From Treponema sp. (lineage in GTDB: Bacteria > Spirochaetota > Spirochaetia > Treponematales > Treponemataceae), in NCBI GenBank assembly GCA_016294105.1, contig JAEDCN010000011.1:1-62988 (forward strand): a stretch of DNA of 62,988 nt. The letters are read 5' to 3'. Under the pieces are notes generated by a model that searched no databases, was not told the DNA's origin, and was given only the letters and a program-made list of their open reading frames with translations. Below, piece by piece: positions 1-8,081 of the stretch (positions are counted from its first letter, which is position 1; each line of letters begins with the position of its first letter). Made by a program: the position numbers and the translations under genes.

Positions 1-205
1 GGTTTGGTTCTCCATGGAATCTCCGTGAAAGTCTGTTTATAAATATTATAGACTTGGAAGTGAAAAAAACTGTGTTTTTTGCGGGGATCGAAAGAGTTTT
101 TTTGTAAAAGTTTTCCCAAGAAGGGGCTTTTGGAGTAGATTTTACTTAGTTTGTGCCAGCTCCAGCCCACAAGATGGAGCCACTAGAACCAGCCCCCATC
201 TATTT
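1..205. other. gene-free left edge
   Basis: No convincing coding region is seen. The stretch is A+T-rich with several A/T runs and a small inverted repeat around 163-182 (AGCTCCA / TGGAGC). It leads into the first copy of the promoter-carrying repeat at 206. It may hold the end of a gene cut by the window edge, but nothing supports that. Confidence 0.4.
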
Positions 206-344
206 AGAGTATAGCCCACTGAACGAAAGAATAAACGGTGGCTGGGAGGTTCCCTGGCCAGCCGAACTGTGAGCGTAGCGAAGTGCGAGGCTGGTTAGGG
301 TTTCCCAGCCACCACTTTAATATTTCACTCCCCTATGCTATACT
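206..344 (+). repeat. promoter-carrying direct repeat, copy A
   Basis: This 139-bp element is almost identical to 900-1038 (offset exactly 694 bp, about five mismatches, no indel). It starts with AGAGTATAGCCC, contains a hairpin at 237-313 (arms GGTGGCTGGGA and TCCCAGCCACC, with an inner CCAGCC/GGCTGG pairing and a loop containing GAGCGTAGCGAAG), and ends in an extended -10 box (TGcTATACT, 336-344). Copy A ends 6 nt before hicB. A diverged relative lies at 25328-25493. Confidence 0.9.
316..344 (+). promoter_or_regulatory. leaderless-type promoter of hicB
   Basis: TTTAAT (316-321), 17 nt, then the extended -10 TGcTATACT with its hexamer at 339-344. The hicB ATG follows after 6 nt, so transcription should start at or next to the A of the start codon. 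No Shine-Dalgarno sequence is present. Confidence 0.6.
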
Positions 345-350
345 TTACCC

Positions 351-566
351 ATGGAGTACAATGTAAATTTCACTTGGGATGAGGAAGCCCGTGTCTGGAT
401 TGCCCAAAGCGATGATATTCCCGGATTAGTTCTGGAAAGTGGTTCTTTGGATGCCCTTATTGAGCGTGTCCGTTTTGCAGCTCCAGAATTAATTGAACTC
501 AACAAAACTCCTCCAATTCACTCATTTTTCTTCAGTGTTCAACGACACGAAACGGTATTAGCATAA
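351..566 (+). CDS. hicB: HicB-like antitoxin, DUF1902 family
   Basis: A 71-residue protein with the DUF1902/HicB partial RNase-H-like fold signature: MEYNVNFTWDEEARVWIA, then a D-I-P-G-L segment near residue 25, as in antitoxins that pair with HicA. It would neutralise the toxin encoded next. Its stop overlaps the toxin start (TAATG, 566). The gene order is antitoxin first, the reverse of classical hicAB, and no C-terminal DNA-binding domain is visible. The start at 351 sits 6 nt after a -10 box and lacks a Shine-Dalgarno sequence. The family call rests on pattern recognition of a short protein. Confidence 0.75.
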   Translation: MEYNVNFTWDEEARVWIAQSDDIPGLVLESGSLDALIERVRFAAPELIELNKTPPIHSFFFSVQRHETVLA

Positions 567-760
567 TGGCAGAATACGAAAAACGTGTTCGAGAAATTCT
601 CCTTCTAAATGGGTGCTATTTTGTACGCCACGGTAAAGGTGATCACGACATTTATTATAGTCCAATTACAAACCGCAATTTTACTGTAGATTCAAAGATA
701 AAATCACGCCATACCGCCAATGCCATCATGAAGCAAAGCGGTATCAATCATCATTTTTAA
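566..760 (+). CDS. hicA: HicA-like mRNA interferase toxin
   Basis: A 64-residue protein with the double-stranded-RNA-binding-like HicA fold. The conserved active histidine lies in the RHGKGDHDIYYSP segment (residues 21-33), where family members normally show G-x-H-x-I-Y. It is expected to cleave mRNA when free of its antitoxin. Translation is coupled to hicB through a TAATG overlap. The pair sits between two 139-bp direct repeats, so the module could be lost or gained by recombination. The hicA call is fairly firm; activity is inferred. Confidence 0.75.
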   Translation: MAEYEKRVREILLLNGCYFVRHGKGDHDIYYSPITNRNFTVDSKIKSRHTANAIMKQSGINHHF

Positions 761-899
761 TATTATCTTTAGGGGGAGGGAACCCCTCTACTGGTCAGCG
801 GGGTTTTCCTGCACTTTTGCGGTGGCAAAAGTGAGACTCGCTAAAATCGCTCAATATATCGTGATTTCCCGGCTTGTAGCCGTCGCTCCCTATCTACCC
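761..899. repeat. gene-free repeat-rich spacer
   Basis: It contains a partial copy of the TTTAGGGGGAGG-AACCCCTCTACT element that is complete at 25213-25262 (here about 768-798, right arm diverged), a hairpin with arms CACTTTTGC and GCAAAAGTG (about 812-833), and the TGTAGCCG...TATCTA motif that precedes the promoter repeat. No gene is seen. Confidence 0.55.
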
Positions 900-1038
900 A
901 GAGTATAGCCCGATGAACGAAAAAATAAACGGTGGCTGGGAGGTTCCCTGGCCAGCCGAACTGTGAGCGTAGCGAAGTGCGAGGCTGGTTAGGGTTTCCC
1001 AGCCACCACTTTAATATTTCATTCCCCTATGCTATACT
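900..1038 (+). repeat. promoter-carrying direct repeat, copy B
   Basis: Second copy of the 139-bp element at 206-344, differing at only about five positions. It carries the same hairpin (931-1007) and the same extended -10 box (TGcTATACT, hexamer 1033-1038), 7 nt before the GTG start of the DTW-domain gene. Homologous recombination between copies A and B would delete hicBA and leave the downstream gene with an intact promoter. Confidence 0.9.
1010..1038 (+). promoter_or_regulatory. leaderless-type promoter of the DTW-domain gene
   Basis: TTTAAT (1010-1015), 17 nt, then extended -10 TGcTATACT (hexamer 1033-1038). GTG follows 7 nt later with no Shine-Dalgarno sequence. Confidence 0.6.
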
Positions 1039-1045
1039 CCATCCC

Positions 1046-1780
1046 GTGGCAGAAAAATGTCTTCGTTGTTTTAGACCCCTTTCAACCTGTTATTGTCCCC
1101 ACATTACGGCTATAGATACTGGTATCAAGTTTGTTTTTCTCATGCATCCAAAGGAAGCCTATCATCAGCATACGGGAACAGGCCGACTGGCAAGCTTGTC
1201 TTTGGTGGATTCAGAAATCATTGTGGGAGTCGATTTTACTCAAAACAAGCGACTGAACCAGCTGTTGTCTGATTCAGCTTATTTTCCGCTGGTATTGTAT
1301 CCAGCAGATGATGCCTTTACTGCCCAGTCGCCCCTGCTAAAGGAGTCCTTGGAGTCTGTATCTGGGGGAGAAAAGCGGAAATTGCTAGTGATTGTGGTGG
1401 ATGCCACTTGGTTTTTTGCCAAGAAAATGCTGCGGCTTTCTCCCAATGTGCGGAATTTGCCAAAGCTTTCCTTTCAGCAGCTGTATACCTCGGAGTTTAC
1501 CTTCAAAAGGCAGCCAGCAGAAGGTTGTGTTTCCACCATTGAGTCCTGTTACCATCTGATTCGTGAAATGCAAGCCGCAACCCTTGTGCTAGCTCAGATA
1601 GATCCAGAGCCTTTGATGACTGTATTTCGCCGTATGGTGGACTTTCAGCTGGAGGCAGAGCAAAATCGTATTGCACAGGGAATTCCTGGCCGTCATTCCT
1701 ACGATGCGGAACGAGATGTAAATAGGAAGAAACGTCAGCGGCGGCAACGGGTAGAAAATCCTGCTTCCTCAAAATCTTAA
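1046..1780 (+). CDS. DTW-domain tRNA-uridine aminocarboxypropyltransferase
   Basis: The DTW family (TapT/TuaA type) transfers the 3-amino-3-carboxypropyl group of S-adenosylmethionine to uridine in tRNA, giving acp3U. Seen here: an N-terminal zinc-finger-like cysteine cluster (CLRCFRPLSTCYCP, residues about 5-18), an H-P-x-E segment (LMHPKEAYH), and the signature VVDATW (the D-T-W motif with one substitution) near residue 120. The C-terminal arginine/lysine tail would suit RNA binding. I chose the GTG at 1046 (244 codons) because the family N terminus begins just after it and a -10 box lies 7 nt upstream. An upstream ATG at 932 would translate the repeat hairpin and is unlikely. Confidence 0.85.
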   Translation: MAEKCLRCFRPLSTCYCPHITAIDTGIKFVFLMHPKEAYHQHTGTGRLASLSLVDSEIIVGVDFTQNKRLNQLLSDSAYFPLVLYPADDAFTAQSPLLKESLESVSGGEKRKLLVIVVDATWFFAKKMLRLSPNVRNLPKLSFQQLYTSEFTFKRQPAEGCVSTIESCYHLIREMQAATLVLAQIDPEPLMTVFRRMVDFQLEAEQNRIAQGIPGRHSYDAERDVNRKKRQRRQRVENPASSKS

Positions 1781-1831
1781 CTCCCTCTCAGAAAATCCGA
1801 TAATAATGTATAGTCAGGAGAATTATATTCT

Positions 1832-4800
1832 ATGAAAAAATCTGAAAAGATAAGTGCCATTTCTGGGATTAGTCTGCTGGTAGTTGCAGCTTTATTTCTT
1901 GTTTCCCTGTTGCTTCAGCTGATTCCCTTTGCAAATAGGGATGCTGCTCCCCTGCTGAATGGGCTTGGTGGGCTTTTGTATGGAGCTTACGGGTATTCCA
2001 GCTTTTTAATTCCCGCCTTTTTCTTTGCAGCTGGCTTGGGTTGTTTTCTTTTTCCTTGGAGTGAGAAAATTGGTGTGCTTTATGCCTCCTCCTGTATTCC
2101 TTTTTTTACCATTGTTGTCTGCGAAAAAGTTTGTGCAGGTATGTTGTCCTTGGGAAATAGTCCTTTGGTGGGAATTCAGATAGCTGTTGCAATCATTGTT
2201 TGTATCTTGCTGCTGGCCATTGAATACTTTGGAGCCTCCTGTCTCGGAGTATATATTCAAAATAAAATGCGTGCAGGAGTTTCCAAGCCCCTCCCACCAA
2301 AGACAACTGCGTACCCACCAATTTTTCCCCAGGGGATTATTCAGGAGCATCTGTTGGACGCAGCCGAAGACGAGCTTGCTGTTCAGGATGAGTCTGTAGA
2401 AGAAGTTTCTTTTGATGAAGCACAGGATGAAGTTGAAGCCGTCCCCTTTGAGGAACGGGAATTGATTGCAGAAGATCAGTTTCATGTAGAAGCAAATCTT
2501 CTTTTGGACGGCAAGTTGCCGGTGGAAGATGAGCTTTCAGTGGAAATCCAGTTCCCAGAAGAAGATGACCAGCTTGCTGATGATGATTTTGATTGTGACT
2601 TTGAAGAAACTCAGGTTATTGAAAGCATTTATATTCAAGATGAGTTGCCTCAGCCTGTTTTCAGTGCAATGGAGGAAGAAGCTGTGGAGACTGAATTCGG
2701 CTTTCAGCAAGAAATTCCTGTTCCAGCTGGAGTTGCGGAAGCTGATCAAATGGCTCCTGCTGAAGGAGCTGCTGATAACTCCGCTGTGGAGCAAGAGCCT
2801 CAGATGGAGTGTCAAGAAAAACCCATGGAAGATGTGTTCGGCGAGGATTTTTTTGCCACAGCTCCTGTTCCAGAGGCAGATGTGTTTTCCAAGGAATATA
2901 TCGAGGAATTTCAGCTCCAGAAAAAGGCTTGTCACAAGGAATCTGTCGTTGCAGACAATTCTGATGATGCCACTGTTCAGTCAACACAGGAAACAAGTCA
3001 GATTCAGGAACATCAGATTCAAGAAGACCATGCTGATGAAGAGCCAACTGTACAAAAGAGCGAAGTGGTGGTGCAGTTCCAGCCAATTCCAAAGTATTCC
3101 TTGGATCCCACACCTATTCCTCCTGTAACAAATCTAAATCTTGATTCACCAGAACTGGAAAATCCTGGGGAAGCTGCTTTTTTTGAGGATCCATTTGGAG
3201 AAAACTCTGGTGTCATGGATAATTTTATCATTACCCAAGCAGCCCATTTGGTGGATAAGTCATTGGAAATACCAGAATCTGTGGCTGAAACTGAGTGTAT
3301 CGTAAATGAAGAGCATCATCTTTTAGATGATTCCATTGTTCGTCAGTCCTATGAAGAAAATGACGAGTTCCACATTCCCTTTGATGAGCCAGAGGATGAG
3401 ACCCAAGATGGCGCTGAAGAGGCAGCCTTTTCGGAAGAGAATTTCCAGGAGGAGCTGGAAGATGGTGACGATGAAGAAGCTCCGTTGGAAGATGAAGATG
3501 TTCTAGGGGATGAAGAAATCTCTCTGGAAGGCGAGGATGTTCTTGAGGATGAGGAAATTCCTCTGGAAGATAAGGATGTTCTTGAGGATGAAGCTGAAGA
3601 ATCAGAGCCGTTTGTAGCTGCTGCTCAGTTACAGCAGTCCGTGGTGGAGCGTGCGGTGCCTCATCGGGTGAGGGGTCCCTACAATGTGCCTGCCAATGAG
3701 CTTTTGACCTCCTACCCCGATGGTGAATATTGGGTTATCGATGAAGAAACAGTGGCTGCCTCCCACCAGCTGAAGGACACTCTCAGCGAGTTCAAGATTG
3801 AGGCGGAGGTAACTGGTATTCGCAAGGGACCAGTAATCACCATGTTCGAGATTCTGCCCGCTCCCGGTGTAAAGCTCAGCAAGATTGTGGCTTTGCAGGA
3901 TAACATTGCCCTGCGCCTAGCTGCATCCAGTGTCCGTATCGTGGCTCCCATTCCCGGCAAGCACGCCGTGGGAATCGAAGTGCCTAACAAGGAGCGGGCC
4001 ATCGTTAGCTTTAAGGAATTGATTGACACCGAGCATCCTGCCTTCCGCAAGCAGGCAGTGCCTGTGGTTCTTGGAAAGGACATTACTGGCGAAGCCCAAG
4101 TCATTGACTTGGCCAAGACTCCTCACCTGCTAATTGCTGGTTCCACTGGTTCTGGAAAATCTGTCTGTGTTAACTCCTTGATTCTTTCAATCTTATTCAA
4201 GCGGTCTCCCCAAGAAGTGCGCATGATTTTGATTGACCCAAAAATCGTGGAGCTCAAGCTCTACAACGACATTCCCCATCTGCTGACTCCAGTTATCACC
4301 GAGCCAAAGAAGGCGTTCCAGGCCCTGCAGTATTGCTTGTGCGAGATGGAGCGGCGTTATGCCCTCCTAGATGGCATGGGTGTACGAGAAATCACTAGCT
4401 ACAACAAGCGAATTGTGGAGCGAAACATTGCCACAGAAAAACTTCCCTACATTGTAGTTATTATCGACGAGTTCGCAGACTTGATGGCCACTACTGGCAA
4501 GGAGCTGGAGTCCACTGTGGCTCGTCTTGCTGCCATGAGCCGTGCTGTGGGAATCCATCTGGTGCTGGCAACCCAGCGTCCTTCTATCGATGTAATCACT
4601 GGTCTTATTAAGGCAAATATTCCTTCCCGCATTGCCTTTATGGTAGCTTCCAAGATGGATAGCCGCATCATCATCGACCAGGTTGGTGCAGAAAAGCTTT
4701 TGGGCAAGGGTGATATGCTCTACGCCTCCGCCACAGATCCCTTCCCGGTACGTATCCAAGGAACCTTCGTGTCTGACAACGAGGTAGAGAATGTGGTGGA

Positions 4801-5086
4801 TTTCGTAAAGCAATACGGAGAGCCAGATTATATCGACGATGAGATTTTCGTGGATGATGAGGAGCCAGAAATTGGTTCCAGTCTTTTTGGGGAAGGAGAC
4901 GATCCTCTCTACGACCAGGCGGTGGAAATTGTCATGCAGGCAGGAAAGGCTTCTGCCTCCTACATCCAGCGACGGCTCAAGATTGGTTACAACCGTGCGG
5001 CTCGTTTGGTGGAAGAAATGGAAGAAAATGGGCTGGTGGGGCCAGCTAATGGTTCCAAGCCCCGTGAAATCATTCACGTGCCCTAA
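1832..5086 (+). CDS. ftsK: DNA translocase FtsK
   Basis: Membrane-anchored dsDNA translocase for chromosome segregation at the division septum. Domains in order: four or so transmembrane segments (about residues 10-150), a very long acidic linker (about 160-600, rich in Glu/Asp) with a 13-residue tandem repeat encoded from 3494, the alpha/beta RecA-like motor with Walker A GSTGSGKS (about residue 770) and Walker B VVIIDEFADLM, and a C-terminal winged-helix gamma domain (about 1020-1084). At 1084 residues it is longer than many FtsK/SpoIIIE proteins because of the linker. A promoter-like TGTATAGT and AGGAG lie upstream of ATG 1832. The identity is secure. Confidence 0.97.
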   Translation: MKKSEKISAISGISLLVVAALFLVSLLLQLIPFANRDAAPLLNGLGGLLYGAYGYSSFLIPAFFFAAGLGCFLFPWSEKIGVLYASSCIPFFTIVVCEKVCAGMLSLGNSPLVGIQIAVAIIVCILLLAIEYFGASCLGVYIQNKMRAGVSKPLPPKTTAYPPIFPQGIIQEHLLDAAEDELAVQDESVEEVSFDEAQDEVEAVPFEERELIAEDQFHVEANLLLDGKLPVEDELSVEIQFPEEDDQLADDDFDCDFEETQVIESIYIQDELPQPVFSAMEEEAVETEFGFQQEIPVPAGVAEADQMAPAEGAADNSAVEQEPQMECQEKPMEDVFGEDFFATAPVPEADVFSKEYIEEFQLQKKACHKESVVADNSDDATVQSTQETSQIQEHQIQEDHADEEPTVQKSEVVVQFQPIPKYSLDPTPIPPVTNLNLDSPELENPGEAAFFEDPFGENSGVMDNFIITQAAHLVDKSLEIPESVAETECIVNEEHHLLDDSIVRQSYEENDEFHIPFDEPEDETQDGAEEAAFSEENFQEELEDGDDEEAPLEDEDVLGDEEISLEGEDVLEDEEIPLEDKDVLEDEAEESEPFVAAAQLQQSVVERAVPHRVRGPYNVPANELLTSYPDGEYWVIDEETVAASHQLKDTLSEFKIEAEVTGIRKGPVITMFEILPAPGVKLSKIVALQDNIALRLAASSVRIVAPIPGKHAVGIEVPNKERAIVSFKELIDTEHPAFRKQAVPVVLGKDITGEAQVIDLAKTPHLLIAGSTGSGKSVCVNSLILSILFKRSPQEVRMILIDPKIVELKLYNDIPHLLTPVITEPKKAFQALQYCLCEMERRYALLDGMGVREITSYNKRIVERNIATEKLPYIVVIIDEFADLMATTGKELESTVARLAAMSRAVGIHLVLATQRPSIDVITGLIKANIPSRIAFMVASKMDSRIIIDQVGAEKLLGKGDMLYASATDPFPVRIQGTFVSDNEVENVVDFVKQYGEPDYIDDEIFVDDEEPEIGSSLFGEGDDPLYDQAVEIVMQAGKASASYIQRRLKIGYNRAARLVEEMEENGLVGPANGSKPREIIHVP

Positions 5087-5103
5087 GAAATTTATATAGC
5101 TAT

Positions 5104-5178
5104 AAAAAAAGCCCCCAACCAGAAGCTCCAATTTGAAGTGTACTTCACTGAAAGGTTCTGGACGGTGGCTTTTTTATT
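5104..5178. terminator. bidirectional terminator between ftsK and the symporter gene
   Basis: AAAAAAAGCC at the left pairs with GGCTTTTTTAT at the right, with CCAGAA/TTCTGG inside and a perfect 12-bp palindrome GAAGTGTACTTC in the apical part. A-run on one side and T-run on the other suit convergent transcription. Confidence 0.75.
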
Positions 5179-5188
5179 ATTTTGTTGT

Positions 5189-6418
5189 TTAGATAAAGTG
5201 TTTCATGTCGTAATGATTGATTGCCTTTGTTTTAAAAGCTACAAAGTAGGAACCAAACATAGCGGTGGCTGCGTCAATGGCAGTGGCAAAGGCTCCAATG
5301 ATGGCTGCAACAGGCTTCAGCAACAGGTAGCCAGCCTCAAAGCCTCGGCCATAAGAGGTACACATGATGGTGAGGGCTATAAAGGTTCCTCCTACAGGGA
5401 TTCCGCCCAGCAGGAAGGAAAGACAAAGGGATGTAGCTCCAATCCAGATAATGTCAGCAAAGGAAATGGAAAGGCTTGAGTAGGAGCGAAGAATCACTAT
5501 AAAGCAAATTGCTGTTACCAAGGCAGACCCACTGCGAGCAAAAATTGCAAAGACAGGATAGGAGACAGAGTTAACCCGTCGTTTAATACCGAGACTTTCT
5601 GATCCATGACGCATAGCTACAGGCAAGGTTAGGTTGGAATCTCCAGAAAAGAATGCAACCAAAATGGGAGTAATGCTTGCATACAAAACTCGAATGGAAC
5701 GTGTTCCTTGGCAGAAAAAGCGGAGGGCAAAGGGGTAGATGACACAAACAACTAGTACAAACAGGACAAAAAGCATGATGATAAGGGGAAGATACATACC
5801 TGTCTTGAATACTGCCATGGCGTCCACCATCCAGTAGCAGGAAATTGCAATCATACCAACTGCCAGCATATCAACAAAAAAGCCCATGACACTGTAGGAA
5901 ACTCGTGCAAGGGAATCAAATAAAGACACGGTAGCCTTTGAGTCGCCCAAGTCCACGGCACAACCAGCTCCTGCCAAGCCTGCAAAAACAAATACAGGTA
6001 GCAGGTAAATCCCGTCCAGCAATGACTGGAAGCTAGAGAAGGGAAGGAGCTTTAGAACAAGTTCTTGTATGCTGATGGAAGGAATCTCCGTTACCTTACC
6101 GGTGGGAATTGGAATGCGAGGTAGCTGTACAATTAGGATGGATAGTAAGCCTAGCACTGTAAGCATAACTGCAGTTACCACCAGCACAACTATAATCCAG
6201 AAGGAAACCGACAATACGTGCTTGTTCAATCGCAGCTTGTATACAGAAATTGCTATTCCAAAGAACAAGGTGGGAAGCAAGGTATATCGTCCAAATCGAA
6301 TCGCCAATTCCGTTAGGAAATTCAACACGTCGGAGGCTGTGCGGCTATCCATAGGAATAATTAGTGCCGCCAGAACTCCCAAGGTAATGCCAATAAGGTA
6401 CTTGATCCAAAGTTTCAT
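5189..6418 (-). CDS. dicarboxylate/amino acid:cation symporter (DAACS family)
   Basis: Integral inner-membrane secondary transporter (409 residues, about eight hydrophobic segments and re-entrant loops) of the glutamate/aspartate/C4-dicarboxylate symporter family. The N terminus (MKLWIKYLIGITLGVLAALI) and the FFSGDSNLTLPVAM segment, equivalent to the serine-rich FSSxSSxATLP motif of the family, support the call. The GGIPVGGTF and DAATAMFGSYF segments near the C terminus fit the cation/substrate-binding half. Substrate cannot be read from sequence. It is divergent from exoA and convergent with ftsK. No Shine-Dalgarno sequence is visible; TATGCT lies 6 nt before ATG. Confidence 0.85.
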   Translation of the reverse strand: MKLWIKYLIGITLGVLAALIIPMDSRTASDVLNFLTELAIRFGRYTLLPTLFFGIAISVYKLRLNKHVLSVSFWIIVVLVVTAVMLTVLGLLSILIVQLPRIPIPTGKVTEIPSISIQELVLKLLPFSSFQSLLDGIYLLPVFVFAGLAGAGCAVDLGDSKATVSLFDSLARVSYSVMGFFVDMLAVGMIAISCYWMVDAMAVFKTGMYLPLIIMLFVLFVLVVCVIYPFALRFFCQGTRSIRVLYASITPILVAFFSGDSNLTLPVAMRHGSESLGIKRRVNSVSYPVFAIFARSGSALVTAICFIVILRSYSSLSISFADIIWIGATSLCLSFLLGGIPVGGTFIALTIMCTSYGRGFEAGYLLLKPVAAIIGAFATAIDAATAMFGSYFVAFKTKAINHYDMKHFI

Positions 6419-6444
6419 AGTGCAAGCATATAATATGAAACGGC

Positions 6445-6473
6445 TTTAATCAACATGGTATTTATGCTACACT
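6445..6473 (+). promoter_or_regulatory. leaderless-type promoter of exoA
   Basis: TTTAAT (6445-6450), 17 nt, extended -10 TGcTACACT (hexamer 6468-6473), then 7 nt to ATG 6481. No Shine-Dalgarno sequence. The layout is the same as in the hicB and DTW-gene promoters. Confidence 0.6.
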
Positions 6474-6480
6474 GCCTTCC

Positions 6481-7257
6481 ATGAAAAGAATTATTTCCTG
6501 GAATGTAAACGGTATTCGGGCAGCTGAAAAAAAAGGTTTTTTAGATTGGATTGCTGCTTCTGGTGCCGATGTAGTGTGTATTCAAGAAACAAAGGCTCGC
6601 AAGGAGCAGCTTTCTCCTGAGCTTTTGGCTCCTGCTTGGGAAGGTGGCACTTATTTTTCATACTGGGCCAGTGCTCAGAAGGCAGGCTATTCTGGTACTG
6701 CAATCTATAGCCGCACCGAGCCTGATTCCGTAGAGATTATGAATGTACCAGAATACGACGATGAAGGTCGTGTGCTGGTGGCTAAGTTCGGGAAGCTGGC
6801 GGTTATCAGTGCCTACTTCCCCAATAGTCAGGATGCAGGAGCCAGACTGGACTACAAGTTGGGCTTTTGCGGGGCCATGAAGGAGTTCTGCGACAAGCTG
6901 GTGGCAGATGGCTTTGATTTGGTGCTGTGTGGAGATTATAACATTGCCCACAAGCCTATCGATTTGGCAAATCCCAAATCCAACGAAAAGAATGCAGGAT
7001 ATTTGCCAGAGGAACGGGACTGGATGGAATTCTTTACCACCAACGGCTATTGCGACACCTTCCGCAAATTTTGCCAGGAGCCAGGAATGTATACCTGGTG
7101 GAGCTATCGCTTCAAAGCTCGGGAAAAGAACATCGGGTGGCGTATTGACTACCAGTGCGTGAACAATTCTTTTGCAGATAAGGTGCTGTCTTCAAAAATC
7201 CTTGCTGATGTATTGGGCTCCGACCACTGCCCCGTGGTGGTGGAAATTCTGGATTAG
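6481..7257 (+). CDS. exoA: exodeoxyribonuclease III / AP endonuclease
   Basis: Base-excision-repair nuclease of the ExoIII/Ape1 (EEP) family: cleaves 5' of abasic sites and has 3'-exonuclease and 3'-phosphatase activity. The 258-residue protein shows SWNVNGIRAA (residues 5-14), the metal-binding Glu in IQETKA (about 37), CGDYNIA (catalytic Asp/Asn, about 147-153), YTWWSYR and the C-terminal GSDHCPV (Asp-His). Length matches the family. The rhomboid gene starts 3 nt after its stop, so the two are probably cotranscribed. Confidence 0.95.
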   Translation: MKRIISWNVNGIRAAEKKGFLDWIAASGADVVCIQETKARKEQLSPELLAPAWEGGTYFSYWASAQKAGYSGTAIYSRTEPDSVEIMNVPEYDDEGRVLVAKFGKLAVISAYFPNSQDAGARLDYKLGFCGAMKEFCDKLVADGFDLVLCGDYNIAHKPIDLANPKSNEKNAGYLPEERDWMEFFTTNGYCDTFRKFCQEPGMYTWWSYRFKAREKNIGWRIDYQCVNNSFADKVLSSKILADVLGSDHCPVVVEILD

Positions 7258-7260
7258 TCT

Positions 7261-8064
7261 ATGGCAAAAAAGAAGAAGGCAAAGCTCAAGATTGTTTACA
7301 ATGCACCTGTAACCCTCACCTTTTCTTTGGCAGCGGTGCTGTTGCTGGTGTTGAATCAGTTTGCTCTTAATGGACTGATTGACACCTTCTTTACCGTGCC
7401 TGGAAAAATCGGTTCTGAAATGGCCTTTACTGTGAGCAATCCCCTAGATTATGTTCGCCTTTTTACCCACGTGCTGGGGCATGGCGACTGGAACCATCTA
7501 CTGGGAAATCTGTCATTTATCCTGTTGCTAGGGCCTTTGCTGGAGGAACGGTATGGTTCTCCCATGCTGGTGCTCATGATAAGCATTACAGCTTTGGTGA
7601 CTGGGGTGGTAAATGTGTGCTTTTTTGCTCGTCCCATGGTGGGAGCCAGCGGTATTGCCTTTATGATGATTTTGCTTTCTTCTTTTACCGCTATCAGCAA
7701 GCATCAGATTCCCTTAACCTTCCTTCTGGTTTTTGTTCTGTATGTAGGGCGGGAATTGGCCTCTAGCGTTCTTGATGAAAATGTGTCCTATGTAGCCCAT
7801 ATTGCTGGGGGCTTGTGCGGAAGCTTGTTTGGTTTTCTCACTGCCCATTCTCCCAAAACTAGCAGAAAAACTGCCGCTGCCAAAGAGCAGTCTTCCCAAG
7901 AAAAAAATGCACCAGCAAAGGTGGCTCCAGAACAGACCGCTGGAAAAAAGGCTCCTGCTACAAAATCTCCCTCCAAAAAGGCTTCTAAAAAAGCTTCCAA
8001 GGATGACACCTTTGACATTTACGAGCAGGAAGCTACCATTCTCTTTGGAGAGGATGATTTATAA
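7261..8064 (+). CDS. rhomboid-family intramembrane serine protease
   Basis: Membrane-embedded protease of 267 residues. Seen: a first transmembrane segment after a lysine-rich start, the HVLGHGDWNHLLGN loop-1/TM2 region with its His and Asn, the nucleophile Ser in GASGIAFMM (about residue 130) and the general-base His in AHIAGGLCGSLFGF (about 180). These give a complete Ser-His dyad. The tail (about 200-267) is Ala/Lys-rich then acidic and looks cytoplasmic and disordered. The gene follows exoA by 3 nt. Substrates are unknown. Confidence 0.88.
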   Translation: MAKKKKAKLKIVYNAPVTLTFSLAAVLLLVLNQFALNGLIDTFFTVPGKIGSEMAFTVSNPLDYVRLFTHVLGHGDWNHLLGNLSFILLLGPLLEERYGSPMLVLMISITALVTGVVNVCFFARPMVGASGIAFMMILLSSFTAISKHQIPLTFLLVFVLYVGRELASSVLDENVSYVAHIAGGLCGSLFGFLTAHSPKTSRKTAAAKEQSSQEKNAPAKVAPEQTAGKKAPATKSPSKKASKKASKDDTFDIYEQEATILFGEDDL

Positions 8065-8081
8065 AGAAAAAAACTGTAGAG

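Noticed and set aside
932..1045. N-terminal extension of the DTW-domain protein from ATG 932
   Set aside because: It would translate the hairpin of the promoter repeat; the family N terminus and the -10 box both support GTG 1046.
4367..5131. A 254-codon minus-strand frame inside ftsK
   Set aside because: Antisense to the FtsK motor and gamma domains; no start signal or family match.
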